DNA of 64,000 nucleotides from NCBI RefSeq assembly GCF_001690185.1, contig NZ_LZGN01000037.1, forward strand, positions 248,001 to 312,000. Reading direction: 5' to 3'. The position numbers and the translations under genes are program-made. The notes under the pieces were generated by a model. That model made no database searches, was not told the origin of the DNA, and saw nothing but the letters and a program-made list of their open reading frames with translations. This document shows positions 1 through 8,206 of this stretch, one piece after another (positions within the stretch are counted from its first letter, which is position 1; each line of letters opens with the position of its first letter). This DNA is from Gilliamella sp. wkB308 (lineage in GTDB: Bacteria > Pseudomonadota > Gammaproteobacteria > Enterobacterales > Orbaceae).

Positions 1-793
1 TATCATTAATATTTTTCAATAACACACTTTGATTAAGAACGGTCACATTATGTTGCTTTAATTGATTAACTGCTTGTGACACATCATCATCAATTTCATT
101 AGGGTGATTAATATGCGTGACAACAACAATTTGTAAACGACTTTTAGCAAAAAGTCGACAAAGTTTAGCGGTAATACGAGAAGGAATCACTACCGCTAAA
201 CGGGTATGAATGCGTAGCCGCTTAACATGCTTAATTTTTTCTAATTCACTGATTAAATAATCCAACTCATGATCTTTAGCCATTAATGGATCACCACCAG
301 ATAATATGATTTCATCAAGTTCTGCATGATTCGCAATATAATCTAATGCAACAGTAAGATTTTTTTTATTACCCTGATTTTCATGATACGGAAAATGTCG
401 CCTAAAACAGTAACGGCAATTAATCGCACACGCCGTTTTAGTCATCAACAAGGCTCGATTGTGATATTTATGCAATAATCCCGGAATGGCGTTATCTTGT
501 TCTAGCAGCGGATCGGCACTAAAACCATTAACTTCAATCATTTCATTATCATTACAAAGTACTTGTAACAACAGCGGATCGCTATAGTCACCCTTCTTCA
601 TTCGATGAATAAAAGCCATAGGAACTCGAAGCGGAAACTGTTTTTTCGCTTGTTTCATTGACATAGAAATCGTATCTGGATCCAAATCTAAATAACAATA
701 AAGTTGCTTGATATCGGTCACAACATTAGCAAGATCAAAAATCCAGTCATCTTTATTTGGTAGTTCAACTTTTTGCTGTATAATATGGCTCAT
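1..793 (-). CDS. epmB: EF-P beta-lysylation protein EpmB (partial, C-terminus outside window)
   Basis: Radical SAM lysine 2,3-aminomutase-like enzyme that makes (R)-beta-lysine for attachment to elongation factor P by EpmA. The minus-strand frame opens at the ATG at 793 (MSHIIQQKVELPNKDDW) and stays open to base 1, giving about 264 of the roughly 340 residues usual for the family; the missing end normally holds the PLP-binding lysine. The radical SAM motif CAINCRYC lies at residues 122-129, placing C122, C126 and C129 as Fe-S ligands. GGDPL follows at about residue 165. It is head to head with efp, its substrate gene, with only 32 bp between the start codons. Truncation is due to the window edge. 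Confidence 0.95.
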   Translation of the reverse strand, partial: MSHIIQQKVELPNKDDWIFDLANVVTDIKQLYCYLDLDPDTISMSMKQAKKQFPLRVPMAFIHRMKKGDYSDPLLLQVLCNDNEMIEVNGFSADPLLEQDNAIPGLLHKYHNRALLMTKTACAINCRYCFRRHFPYHENQGNKKNLTVALDYIANHAELDEIILSGGDPLMAKDHELDYLISELEKIKHVKRLRIHTRLAVVIPSRITAKLCRLFAKSRLQIVVVTHINHPNEIDDDVSQAVNQLKQHNVTVLNQSVLLKNIND

Positions 794-825
794 TTTTGTA
801 ATTCAGAATCATAGTTGGAGCTTTT

Positions 826-1392
826 ATGGCATCTTATAGTACTAATGAGTTTAAAGCCGGTCTTAAAATAATGCAAGATGGTGAGCCGTGCGTAATAGTT
901 GAAAACGAATTTTATAAACCTGGAAAAGGGCAAGCAATTAACCGCGTTAAAATTAAAAAATTACTTTCTGGTAAAACCGTTGATAAAACGTTCAAATCTG
1001 GTGAATCTGTTGAAGCAGCCGATGTTGTCGATATGAACTTAACCTATTTATATACCGACGGTGAATTTTGGCACTTCATGAATAACGACACATTTGAACA
1101 ACTATCTGCTGATGCCAAAGCGGTTGGAGACAATGCTAAATGGTTAGTTGATCAAGCTGAATGTATTTTAACATTATGGAACGGACAACCTATCGCCGTT
1201 ACCCCACCTAACTTTGTTGAACTTGAAGTTATCGAAACAGATCCAGGTTTAAAAGGTGATACAGCAGGAACTGGCGGTAAACCAGCAACATTATCAACTG
1301 GTGCTGTTGTCCGTGTACCACTGTTTGTACAAATTGGTGAAGTACTTAAAGTTGATACACGTTCAGGCGAATACGTTTCACGTGTTAAATAA
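826..1392 (+). CDS. efp: Elongation factor P
   Basis: Translation factor that rescues ribosomes stalled at polyproline stretches, acting between the P and E sites. The 188 residues match the E. coli length exactly. The modified lysine is K34 in the loop YKPGKGQ, the form beta-lysylated by EpmA/EpmB, which agrees with the divergent epmB. The KOW-like N-terminal domain is followed by two OB domains; the C-terminal part contains the usual [12 protein letters not shown] segment. GGAG at 817-820 precedes the ATG by five bases. The promoter must lie in the 32 bp gap or inside the start of epmB. Confidence 0.98.
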   Translation: MASYSTNEFKAGLKIMQDGEPCVIVENEFYKPGKGQAINRVKIKKLLSGKTVDKTFKSGESVEAADVVDMNLTYLYTDGEFWHFMNNDTFEQLSADAKAVGDNAKWLVDQAECILTLWNGQPIAVTPPNFVELEVIETDPGLKGDTAGTGGKPATLSTGAVVRVPLFVQIGEVLKVDTRSGEYVSRVK

Positions 1393-1551
1393 AATCGGTT
1401 AAGTATCTTAACGATTGAAAGAATATAGCGAGGCTTAAACAGTCTGGCTATATTCCAAACAACGCTCACAAAGTTACTTGTCAACATTGATAAAATAGCT
1501 AAACTCTTTTTTCATTCTTCATTTCTAGTTTTTCAAACAACGACTAAATAG

Positions 1552-2037
1552 TTATTTAGCACCGATATAACCTAATTGTCGCCATGATTCATAAACTACC
1601 ACCGCAACGGAGTTAGATAAATTCATGCTACGGCTATTGGCTAACATAGGAATGCGAATTTTATGATCTTGTGGAAGCGCATCAAGTATAGAAGCTGGTA
1701 ATCCCCGTGTTTCTGGGCCGAACATCAAAAAGTCATTGTGTTTATAACTGACTTCACTATGTGACTTTTGCCCTTTTGTCGTTAATGCATAAACTTGTGT
1801 GGCTAAATCAATTTGGTTTGATTCTAAAAAATGATGAATATTTTTATAACGTTTTACATCGACAAACTCTTGATAATCAAGCCCTGCACGCCTTAGTTTT
1901 TTATCATCCCAAAAGAATCCCATTGGTTCAATAATATGTAAATTAAAGCCTGTATTTGCACAAAGACGGATAATATTACCTGTATTAGCAGGAATTTCGG
2001 GTTCAAACAAAACAATATTTAATGGCGCTATATACAC
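1552..2037 (-). CDS. trmL: tRNA (cytidine/uridine-2'-O-)-methyltransferase TrmL
   Basis: SPOUT-class methyltransferase that 2'-O-methylates the wobble nucleotide of certain tRNA-Leu species using S-adenosylmethionine. At 161 residues it is close to E. coli TrmL (157). It starts [19 protein letters not shown], and the knotted SAM-binding end shows FGPETRGLP (about 105-113) and the segment [16 protein letters not shown] (about 133-148). It is the last gene of a minus-strand run, 12 bp after cpxA, so it may be cotranscribed with cpxRA; that link is inference. An ATG five codons downstream would better match the E. coli start. Confidence 0.95.
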   Translation of the reverse strand: MYIAPLNIVLFEPEIPANTGNIIRLCANTGFNLHIIEPMGFFWDDKKLRRAGLDYQEFVDVKRYKNIHHFLESNQIDLATQVYALTTKGQKSHSEVSYKHNDFLMFGPETRGLPASILDALPQDHKIRIPMLANSRSMNLSNSVAVVVYESWRQLGYIGAK

Positions 2038-2049
2038 AACAATTCTCTT

Positions 2050-3432
2050 CTATTTTTTATTTTGGATAGGCAATACTATCACAACTCTTAGTCCCCCTAA
2101 TGGACTTTTCTCTGCTTTAACAGTTCCGTGGTCTCGTGTAATTGCGTTACAAACAATGGCTAAACCTAAACCTGTTCCACCTGATTCACGATCTCGTGCT
2201 TCGCTGGTACGATAAAAGGGTCTAAAGATTTGTTCTAATTCATTGTCAGCCACCCCTAACCCATCATCATCAATAGTAATAGTTAGGTATTTATGATGAG
2301 CGACAAAATCCACCACAATTTTATGATTTGAATAACGAAAAGCATTGCGTATTACATTTTCAAGCGCACTACATAACGCCGCTGGATAACACAAAATAGT
2401 CTGATTGCCCGGTGGATTTATAATTAAGAAATCTTTTCCAATTTGTTCTGCTTCAAATGTGGCATTATCAAGCACTTGCTTAAATAACACATTGATACTA
2501 TTTAATTCCCGAATTTCATTATTATCATATTGATGTCTGGCTAATGATAATAAATCCCCAATCATGGCATCGAGTTTTAAGGCTTCATTGTTAATACGAG
2601 TGACTTCTGTACCTTCGCCTTGCTTACGACGCAATAATGATGCGGCAAGCTGTAAACGTGTCAATGGTGTTCGTAATTCATGAGAGATATCGGAAAATAA
2701 ACGTTGTTGAGATTCTTGCATACGTTTCAGTTCCCGTAACATATGGTTAAAACTTGCACCTGTTGCTTTATACTCAGAAGAACCGATCGTTTCAAGATCT
2801 GGCCACTCTTGTAAATTACCTTTAGCAACCTGATCAGCTGCGCTTTTTAAACGTCTTGCTGGTTTTGCGATACTCCAAGATAGCCAAAGTAAAAATGGCG
2901 AGCTAATTAGCATAGTTAGTGCCAACAACAAAAAGGGATGATCGAAGATAAGGCTAACAAACTGTGATTGAATATCCGATGCTGGCTGTAAAACATACAA
3001 TTTATATTGCTCTTTAGCGTAATTTACCAGAAATGGGCCGATGATTTCTTGCGAACCATAAATCTTTTTAGCAGGATCATCAACATTATGTGATTTTTCA
3101 CTAAAGTTTTTTACTAAATCTATGTTTTTAGTATCTGCGGTTATGATTTGCTCATTGGGTGTTAAGATAAATAAGAATTGTTCGGATTTTTGATGATTAT
3201 CCATAACAACAATAAAACGCATCCACCAACGAAAACTATTTTTAGGAACATTGATTAGCTCTTTTTCGAGCTGATTAGCGAGTATATTGCCAGTTTCTTT
3301 TTCTTTATTCGCCAAATAAGTTAAATTTCGGGAATCCAGAGTCGGCAAAACGATAATCAGCATCAAAAAAAAAGCTATTGTAAGTAAGAATATAGTGAAT
3401 ATTCGGATAGTCAGACGATCAAAAATCCACAT
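2050..3432 (-). CDS. cpxA: Envelope-stress sensor histidine kinase CpxA
   Basis: Inner-membrane sensor kinase/phosphatase of the Cpx system, which responds to misfolded envelope proteins. The 460 residues are laid out as one N-terminal transmembrane helix (about 10-30), a periplasmic sensor (31-165), a second helix (166-187), HAMP (188-240), the phospho-acceptor box SDISHELRTP with H251, an N box ENVIRNAFRYS and G boxes DDDGLGV and GGTGLGLAI. E. coli CpxA is 457 residues with nearly the same H box. It follows cpxR by 28 bp. No cpxP-like gene is seen nearby. Confidence 0.95.
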   Translation of the reverse strand: MWIFDRLTIRIFTIFLLTIAFFLMLIIVLPTLDSRNLTYLANKEKETGNILANQLEKELINVPKNSFRWWMRFIVVMDNHQKSEQFLFILTPNEQIITADTKNIDLVKNFSEKSHNVDDPAKKIYGSQEIIGPFLVNYAKEQYKLYVLQPASDIQSQFVSLIFDHPFLLLALTMLISSPFLLWLSWSIAKPARRLKSAADQVAKGNLQEWPDLETIGSSEYKATGASFNHMLRELKRMQESQQRLFSDISHELRTPLTRLQLAASLLRRKQGEGTEVTRINNEALKLDAMIGDLLSLARHQYDNNEIRELNSINVLFKQVLDNATFEAEQIGKDFLIINPPGNQTILCYPAALCSALENVIRNAFRYSNHKIVVDFVAHHKYLTITIDDDGLGVADNELEQIFRPFYRTSEARDRESGGTGLGLAIVCNAITRDHGTVKAEKSPLGGLRVVIVLPIQNKK

Positions 3433-3460
3433 ATCTTCTTACCTTTTTAATAAACAACAT

Positions 3461-4180
3461 CTAACTTTGTAACAGATCATCATTCTGATCTACGACAAAT
3501 AGATAGCCCTTAGATCGCAATGTTTTAATCCACGGTAAGCCATCACTACGGGGTGGAAGCTTCTTACGTAAATTAGAAACATGAACATCAATTGAACGCG
3601 CAAGAGGAATAAACTCTTTACCAAGCACTGTTTCACTCAAGGTATCACGAGAAATTATTTTTCCTGCATTTTCAAGAAGTTTTAATAATATTTGAAATTC
3701 GGTGCCTGTTAATTCAATATATTTGTCATCAAAAGAAACAGATTGTTGCTTTCGATTAACGGTTAATTTATCAATCGTATATTGAAGAGACTTCTCACCA
3801 AAGCCACCAACTAAATTATCCCAACGTTTACGACGTAATAGTGCGTTAATCCGCGCAACTAACTCCCTATCATTAAATGGTTTCAAGATATAATCATCTG
3901 CACCAAGTTCAAGTCCAATAATTTTGTCAAACTCGTTGTCTTTAGCCGTTAAAAAAATAACCGGAACCGTGTATTTATTTCTAAGTTGAGATAAAACACT
4001 TAATCCATTCATTTCAGGCATCATAATATCAAGTAAAATAAGATCAATGGTATTATCAAACTTATCTAAAGCCTGTACGCCATTATTAGCTGTTACAACT
4101 TCAAATCCTTCTAATTCTAATAATTCACACAACAACGAGGCTATCTCTGGATCATCATCAACTACAAGTAATTTGTTCAT
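3461..4180 (-). CDS. cpxR: Response regulator CpxR
   Basis: OmpR/PhoB-family transcription factor of the Cpx envelope-stress response. The receiver domain (1-115) has acidic residues DDD at 8-10, the phosphorylation site D51 in LLLDIMMP, and the conserved lysine in LKPFNDRE. The C-terminal winged-helix domain (about 135-232) has the usual RSIDVHVSNLRKKL recognition region. It is 239 residues, slightly longer than E. coli CpxR (232). It precedes cpxA. A 140 bp gap after thiI probably carries the promoter. Confidence 0.96.
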   Translation of the reverse strand: MNKLLVVDDDPEIASLLCELLELEGFEVVTANNGVQALDKFDNTIDLILLDIMMPEMNGLSVLSQLRNKYTVPVIFLTAKDNEFDKIIGLELGADDYILKPFNDRELVARINALLRRKRWDNLVGGFGEKSLQYTIDKLTVNRKQQSVSFDDKYIELTGTEFQILLKLLENAGKIISRDTLSETVLGKEFIPLARSIDVHVSNLRKKLPPRSDGLPWIKTLRSKGYLFVVDQNDDLLQS

Positions 4181-4273
4181 TACAACCCTCTTAATCCTAT
4201 TGATTCATAATATTTATATTTTAATTAAAATTAATCCTATTATTGATATAGCTTTTATTTTTTCCTTACCGTT

Positions 4274-4279
4274 ATTATA
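4274..4279 (-). promoter_or_regulatory. Possible -10 element of cpxRA
   Basis: On the minus strand the gap upstream of cpxR contains TATAAT about 95 bases before the cpxR start. A convincing -35 at standard spacing is not evident, so the element is a weak call. No clear pair of GTAAA Cpx boxes was seen here. Confidence 0.3.
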
Positions 4280-4320
4280 TATGCAAAAAGTGCTAACAAT
4301 ATACAAAATTCTTAGCAATT

Positions 4321-5769
4321 TTATTCTTTAAATATTTTAACGTTACAAAAACCCTGTTCAATAAGGTATAAAGCCTGTAATTTACTCATTACACCTCGTG
4401 CACAATAAAGTAAATATTGCTTAGATTGATCTAAATTGCCAAATTGAGTAGCCAACTTATAAAATGGAATAAGCTTAACTTCAACATCGCTTAATTCAAG
4501 AGGTTGATCTTCTTGTTCATCTGGGGAACGAATATCAATAACCACATGTTCATCATTAAGTTTACTAACAGTTTCGACTTGCGTAATAGTTGTATCGGCT
4601 TGTTTAGCAATTTCACGAATATCGATATTTTCAGCTTCATTAACCGCCTTATCTAAAATAGAAAAATCAAAATTCAACTCTTCGGCTTCAATTTTTTCTT
4701 TTACTGCCTTCACGGTTGGACTTTTCGAAATCACACCACAAAATTCTGGCATCGTTTTAGCAATATCTTCCGTTCCAATCTGACGAGCAAGATTAATAAT
4801 GGTTTCTTTATCATGCGTAATAAGAGGACGTAACACTAAAGTATCGCTGACATTATCGATTAAGCGTAAATTGGTCAATGTTTGACTTGAAACCTGCCCT
4901 AAAGCCTCACCAGTCACCAATGCTTCGACCTTATAGCGCTGAGCAATTTTTGACGCGGCTCGAATCATCATTCGTTTAAGAATAACCCCCATTTGACCGT
5001 CATCAACCTTTTCAAGAATCTCACCTACCACATCAGCAAAATCGATAGCAATAAAACGGACTTTATGCGAACTTCCAAAACGCTCCCATAAATAATGCGC
5101 CATCTGTTTAACACCAATTTCGTGTGTCTTACCGCCAAGATTAAAAAAGCAATAATGAACACGACAGCCACGTCTAATAAGCATATAGCTTGACACACCA
5201 GAATCAAAACCGCCTGAAATTAACGAAATCACATCTTCTTGTGTTCCTGTTGGAAATCCACCAATACCATCATATCGACCTTTAACAAGTAACAACTTAT
5301 CTTTATCAATTTCTAAATTAACGGTAATGTCAGGGCGAGTTAATTTGACTTTGGATGAAGCAACATATTGATTAAGTCCCCCACCAACATAACGCTCAAC
5401 ATCAATCGAGGTAAAATCATGTTTTCCTCGACGTTTAACCCGTACACAAAATGATTTATTTTCAATTAAAGGCGCATAATAACCCAATGCTTTTTCGAAT
5501 ATGTCATGAATATTCACATAAGGTAGCTCATCGACCGCTAAAATATGATGAATACCAGGAATTCGGATTAATAAATCAAGAATTTGCGCTTCACTGTTGG
5601 CAACTTTTGGACGGACTTCAATAAAATCCCAATGACGAATAACCGCGACTTCTTCAATATGACGTTTCAAAATATTACGAATATTACTGGTCAATATTTT
5701 TATAAAACGTAAACGAACAGATTCACTTTTGATGGTAATTTCAGGAAACAACTTAACAATAAATTTCAT
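4321..5769 (-). CDS. thiI: tRNA 4-thiouridine synthetase / thiamine sulfurtransferase ThiI
   Basis: Transfers sulfur from IscS to U8 of tRNA (4-thiouridine) and, in enterics, to ThiS for the thiamine thiazole. At 482 residues it equals the E. coli protein. The order is ferredoxin-like and THUMP domains (1-165), PP-loop ATPase with SGGFDSGV near 185, and a C-terminal rhodanese domain. The rhodanese catalytic cysteine falls at C456 in YCARGVMS and the partner cysteine at about 344 in MPEFCGVIS, so both redox cysteines of the dual-function type are kept. It is first of the minus-strand run thiI-cpxR-cpxA-trmL and divergent from secG. Confidence 0.96.
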   Translation of the reverse strand: MKFIVKLFPEITIKSESVRLRFIKILTSNIRNILKRHIEEVAVIRHWDFIEVRPKVANSEAQILDLLIRIPGIHHILAVDELPYVNIHDIFEKALGYYAPLIENKSFCVRVKRRGKHDFTSIDVERYVGGGLNQYVASSKVKLTRPDITVNLEIDKDKLLLVKGRYDGIGGFPTGTQEDVISLISGGFDSGVSSYMLIRRGCRVHYCFFNLGGKTHEIGVKQMAHYLWERFGSSHKVRFIAIDFADVVGEILEKVDDGQMGVILKRMMIRAASKIAQRYKVEALVTGEALGQVSSQTLTNLRLIDNVSDTLVLRPLITHDKETIINLARQIGTEDIAKTMPEFCGVISKSPTVKAVKEKIEAEELNFDFSILDKAVNEAENIDIREIAKQADTTITQVETVSKLNDEHVVIDIRSPDEQEDQPLELSDVEVKLIPFYKLATQFGNLDQSKQYLLYCARGVMSKLQALYLIEQGFCNVKIFKE

Positions 5770-5948
5770 AAAACAACGATACTATAATAAAAATGGCGAC
5801 ATTATACTGATTTTTACCCCGGAAACATACAATTGATTACGATAAATACAGAAAATAAGAAAATATACTTGCTTGTTTGTCACACTTTCGCTAATATTTC
5901 GCATCTATAAATTTTTGTTGTATAACACTTAAAAAGTGACAGGTTAAA

Positions 5949-6296
5949 ATGTACGGAATTTTAATAGCAGGTTATTTGATTATAGCACTAGCAATAATTG
6001 TACTAGTATTAATACAGCGTGGTAAAGGTGCTGAAATGGGCTCTTCATTTGGGGCAGGTGCATCTGCAACCTTATTTGGTTCATCAGGCAGTGGTAACTT
6101 TTTAACACGTACAACTACCGTTTTAGGTGTGCTATTCTTTGCATTAAGCATTGTGTTATCTAACATGGTCGGTACCAGTAAATTCAGTCATATTGATGTG
6201 AATGAAAGTACGCCTGTGACAACACAACAAAATACTAGCGAACAAGCAACACAACAAACAACAAATGATAATCCGACATCGGATATTCCAAATTAA
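5949..6296 (+). CDS. secG: Preprotein translocase subunit SecG
   Basis: Accessory subunit of the SecYEG channel in the inner membrane. 115 residues, as expected (E. coli 110), with two hydrophobic helices (about 2-21 and 52-74) separated by the conserved RGKGAEMGSSFGAGAS loop, and a polar Gln/Thr-rich tail. The tail ends just 7 bp before tRNA-Leu, the same secG-leuU arrangement as E. coli, so the tRNA is probably processed from the secG transcript. A short CACTT/AGTG hairpin lies just upstream of the start codon. Confidence 0.96.
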   Translation: MYGILIAGYLIIALAIIVLVLIQRGKGAEMGSSFGAGASATLFGSSGSGNFLTRTTTVLGVLFFALSIVLSNMVGTSKFSHIDVNESTPVTTQQNTSEQATQQTTNDNPTSDIPN

Positions 6297-6303
6297 TTAC
6301 GGC

Positions 6304-6389
6304 GCCGTGGTGGTGAAATTGGTAGACACGCTATCTTGAGGGGGTAGTGCTCTAAGGGCATGCGGGTTCAAGTCCCGCCCACGGCACCA
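6304..6389 (+). tRNA. leuU: tRNA-Leu (anticodon GAG)
   Basis: An 86-base class II tRNA. The acceptor arm GCCGTGG pairs with CCACGGC, followed by A and an encoded CCA (6387-6389). The anticodon stem CTATC/GGTAG encloses loop TTGAGGG with anticodon GAG. There is a long variable arm, and the T arm GCGGGTTCAAGTCCCGC is intact. It lies 7 bp after secG as in E. coli leuU. Its last 23 bases form part of the attachment site of the adjacent island, and the tRNA remains complete after integration. Confidence 0.98.
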
Positions 6390-6451
6390 ATTCAATAATC
6401 AACAACATTCTTCAAAATCCTTTAAAACACATTAAAATCAGCATAAATAAG
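6367..6451 (+). repeat. attL direct repeat (tRNA-Leu 3' end plus flank)
   Basis: Left copy of an 85-base direct repeat matching 11385-11469 with one mismatch (T at 6433 against C at 11451); the first 66 bases are identical. It begins in the T arm of tRNA-Leu and runs about 62 bases past the CCA. Weaker similarity continues for some tens of bases. Confidence 0.93.
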
Positions 6452-6734
6452 GCTTTAAGTCTATTTTTACTTCTAAATATAATCTTAATCTTTTTGTTAT
6501 AAAATTGATTTATTTGTCATTTATAAAGTAAAACAATTTTATTTAAAACACTGCAAATAAAATCCCCTCTTTTCATTAGTATTCACTACCTCAAATTTGA
6601 CTTTATGAATATAAATACAGTGCTATAATGTAGCTAACTGAATATTATAATATTATTTGCATCTAGGCTAATCCCCCGAACATTCGCAACTATAGCGAAC
6701 TGGCGCAAATATCTATTAGGGGCGTGAGGGGCGT
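6390..6734. other. 345-base gene-free left arm of the island
   Basis: Holds the tRNA-flanking part of attL (to 6451), then about 210 very AT-rich bases with no coding potential, then the GC-richer structured leader at 6671-6731 that abuts the 316-residue gene. An integrase gene would normally sit in or start near this interval in P4-type elements; none is present. Confidence 0.7.
6671..6731 (+). ncRNA. Candidate C4/IsrK-like structured antisense RNA or leader
   Basis: A compact GC-richer stretch in AT-rich DNA. CCCCC at 6673-6677 can pair with GGGG at 6719-6722, enclosing a hairpin TTCGC (6683-6687) / GCGAA (6695-6699) with loop AACTATA, followed by CTGGCG. This layout recalls the C4 antisense RNA family of P1-type phages and the prophage RNA IsrK, which control antirepressor operons; an antirepressor gene lies downstream here. 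A second GGGG at 6728-6731 is the ribosome-binding site of the next gene and could compete for the same CCCCC. The structure is visible; the family assignment is from memory of the consensus and unverified. Confidence 0.4.
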
Positions 6735-7685
6735 ATGAATCATTCTAAACTATTGACATTAAAAAGATATGTGACCTTATCAGAGGCAGCTGAACGGTTA
6801 ACTAGATTATTTGGGGAATCAGTTACAGTTATTGATATTTTAGAGTGGGTTTTAGATAAAAAAATAGTTTTATCGGTTAAATTTCCTTATGGAGTAAAAG
6901 TAATTGCTTGTAAATACGGGGATCATAGGCAGCTACAAAGTGATTTCGATAGAATGATATTTGGAATGTTTCATGCTCCCAAAGAGCTTAGAAATGAACA
7001 TTCAAGAAATACAGAAGAATATAAAAAATTAGAGATGGAATATTTAAAGGATCAATATAAACATCTGCTTTCTAAGCTACAAGAAAAATATGAAAATGAA
7101 CAGCCAGATATATATCAAGAATATCTAAAATATAAAGACAAATTCACATTTGATTTTTATATGGAAGAGCTAGTTTTAGTTACAAAAGGAACTATTGGTA
7201 AATCATTTTATTTAGATAAGGATATTTATGATTTTCCTTTGGTAGGAACAGAAAGAGTTTGGATTGAAAATCTTATTTCTTCATTAAAACAGCATACTGT
7301 AGTTGAACGATTTGTGATTGATGGTAGCTTTCTTCTCGATGAAGATGGAAATATTTTAAGTCTTAGAGAGCAGTTTGAGGATAGCCCAGAAGATTATCCT
7401 GCAGATAATTTACCTGAGGATCATGAGTTGGTTATTACTACCAAGCATTTATTAGAGTTTGAGCAGTCTTTAATGGGAAATGATGATAGTATTGACTATA
7501 AATATTCACAATTATTACTTGCTTCAATATTGAAAATTTTGAAAGAATCTAGCCCTAAAAAATGGACTCAAGGGGAGTTATCTGATTTGATTTCAGAACA
7601 ATCACAATTCAAAGGGTTAGGAAAAAGGAAAATTGATTCTTTCTTTTCTCAATGTAATAAATTATTATATAATTCAATAAAATAG
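6735..7685 (+). CDS. Island-associated protein of unknown function (316 aa)
   Basis: No function recognised. The N-terminal 60 residues (YVTLSEAAERLTRLFGESV ... DILEWVLDKKIVLSVKFP) look like a helix-turn-helix-like module seen at the start of many uncharacterised proteins of proteobacterial islands, and the C-terminal 60 residues (KKWTQGELSDLISEQ ... GLGKRKIDSFFSQCNKLL) match the end of that same protein type. The middle is charged and partly coiled-coil-like (about 90-130). There is no signal peptide or membrane segment. The start has GAGGGG only three bases upstream, inside the structured leader, so translation may be controlled by that RNA. It is the first gene after attL, the place where an integrase would be expected. 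Confidence 0.75.
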   Translation: MNHSKLLTLKRYVTLSEAAERLTRLFGESVTVIDILEWVLDKKIVLSVKFPYGVKVIACKYGDHRQLQSDFDRMIFGMFHAPKELRNEHSRNTEEYKKLEMEYLKDQYKHLLSKLQEKYENEQPDIYQEYLKYKDKFTFDFYMEELVLVTKGTIGKSFYLDKDIYDFPLVGTERVWIENLISSLKQHTVVERFVIDGSFLLDEDGNILSLREQFEDSPEDYPADNLPEDHELVITTKHLLEFEQSLMGNDDSIDYKYSQLLLASILKILKESSPKKWTQGELSDLISEQSQFKGLGKRKIDSFFSQCNKLLYNSIK

Positions 7686-7695
7686 GCTAATAATA

Positions 7696-7729
7696 TTTTG
7701 CATGCAAAAATTTAATTTTGTGTGCAATG
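7696..7729. promoter_or_regulatory. Palindromic operator candidate upstream of the AlpA-like gene
   Basis: A perfect 14-base palindrome TTTTGCATGCAAAA (7696-7709) is followed about ten bases later by the related TTTTGTGTGCAAT. The pair precedes an AT-rich promoter-like stretch ahead of the AlpA-type gene. It may bind an island regulator; which one is unknown. Confidence 0.4.
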
Positions 7730-7789
7730 ATATATTTTATTAACAGTTATATCCTTTACCTGTCTTTAAACATCAGGAGAATATAGCTA

Positions 7790-7990
7790 ATGACCAATCA
7801 AATTTTATCCAAAAAAGAAGTAAAAACCTTACTTCAATTCAAATCTGACACTAGCCTTTATACGCTAGAACAGAAAGATGAGACCTTTCCCCAAAGAATC
7901 AGAATAGGCTTGCGCCGTGTTGGCTATCGAGCTGATGAGATTTATTCTTGGCTTGAATCTCGCAAAGTAGAACATCGCGAGGTGGCATAA
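7790..7990 (+). CDS. AlpA-family transcriptional regulator / excisionase-like protein
   Basis: A 66-residue MerR-like winged-helix protein of the AlpA type, small DNA-binding proteins of P4-like elements that act as activators of integrase or excision genes. The sequence has the expected form: an initial SKKEVKTLLQFKSDTSLYTL helix-turn-helix, FPQRIRIGLRRVGYRADEI, and WLESRK at the C-terminal helix. AGGAGA at 7775-7780 gives a good ribosome-binding site nine bases before the ATG. The stop codon overlaps the next tiny ORF (TAATG). Its usual target, an integrase gene, is absent from this element. Confidence 0.85.
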   Translation: MTNQILSKKEVKTLLQFKSDTSLYTLEQKDETFPQRIRIGLRRVGYRADEIYSWLESRKVEHREVA

Positions 7991-8109
7991 TGGTGATAAA
8001 GCAAAACCCTTTATATGACGAAATAGTAAAGGGCTTAGATTGGAACTTAGACGCCTCCAATCATAGCCAAACTTGCTATAAGTGTCTACATAAAAAGATA
8101 ACCATTTAG
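7990..8109 (+). CDS. Small ORF, 39 aa, translationally coupled to the AlpA-like gene
   Basis: The ATG overlaps the stop codon of the AlpA-like gene by one base (TAATG), which suggests translational coupling. The product has a CYKC pair near residues 29-32 and a basic end, and no recognisable family. It is shorter than common gene-finder cut-offs. Coding status rests on the overlap and lack of a gap only. Confidence 0.4.
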   Translation: MVIKQNPLYDEIVKGLDWNLDASNHSQTCYKCLHKKITI

Positions 8110-8127
8110 TTAATTATTTAAGAACAA

Positions 8128-8180
8128 AGCGCATTTTTGCGCTGACGGTATCCCCTTGCCTAAATTTAGCTAAATGGGGA
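8128..8180 (+). promoter_or_regulatory. Structured leader of the antirepressor gene
   Basis: Two potential hairpins: AGCGCA (8128-8133) / TGCGCT (8138-8143) with loop TTTT, and TCCCC (8151-8155) / GGGGA (8176-8180) enclosing the palindrome TTTAGCTAAA. They lie between the tiny ORF and the AntA-type gene and could act as terminator, attenuator or target of the RNA candidate at 6671-6731. None of these roles is proven. Confidence 0.4.
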
Positions 8181-8206
8181 ATAAACAAACAGAATTGGAG
8201 AAAAAA

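Noticed and set aside
1421-1456. GAATATAGC/GCTATATTC inverted repeat after efp as a terminator
   Set aside because: The arms pair well but the loop is about 16 bases and no T run follows, so the call is too weak.
4047-4331. 94-codon plus-strand ORF opposite the cpxR start
   Set aside because: Antisense shadow of cpxR and its leader, with low-complexity Ser/Asn and Ile-rich composition.
7790-8109. AlpA-like gene plus tiny ORF as a toxin-antitoxin pair
   Set aside because: The overlap (TAATG) suggested it, but the first product is clearly AlpA-type and the 39-residue product shows no toxin-like feature.
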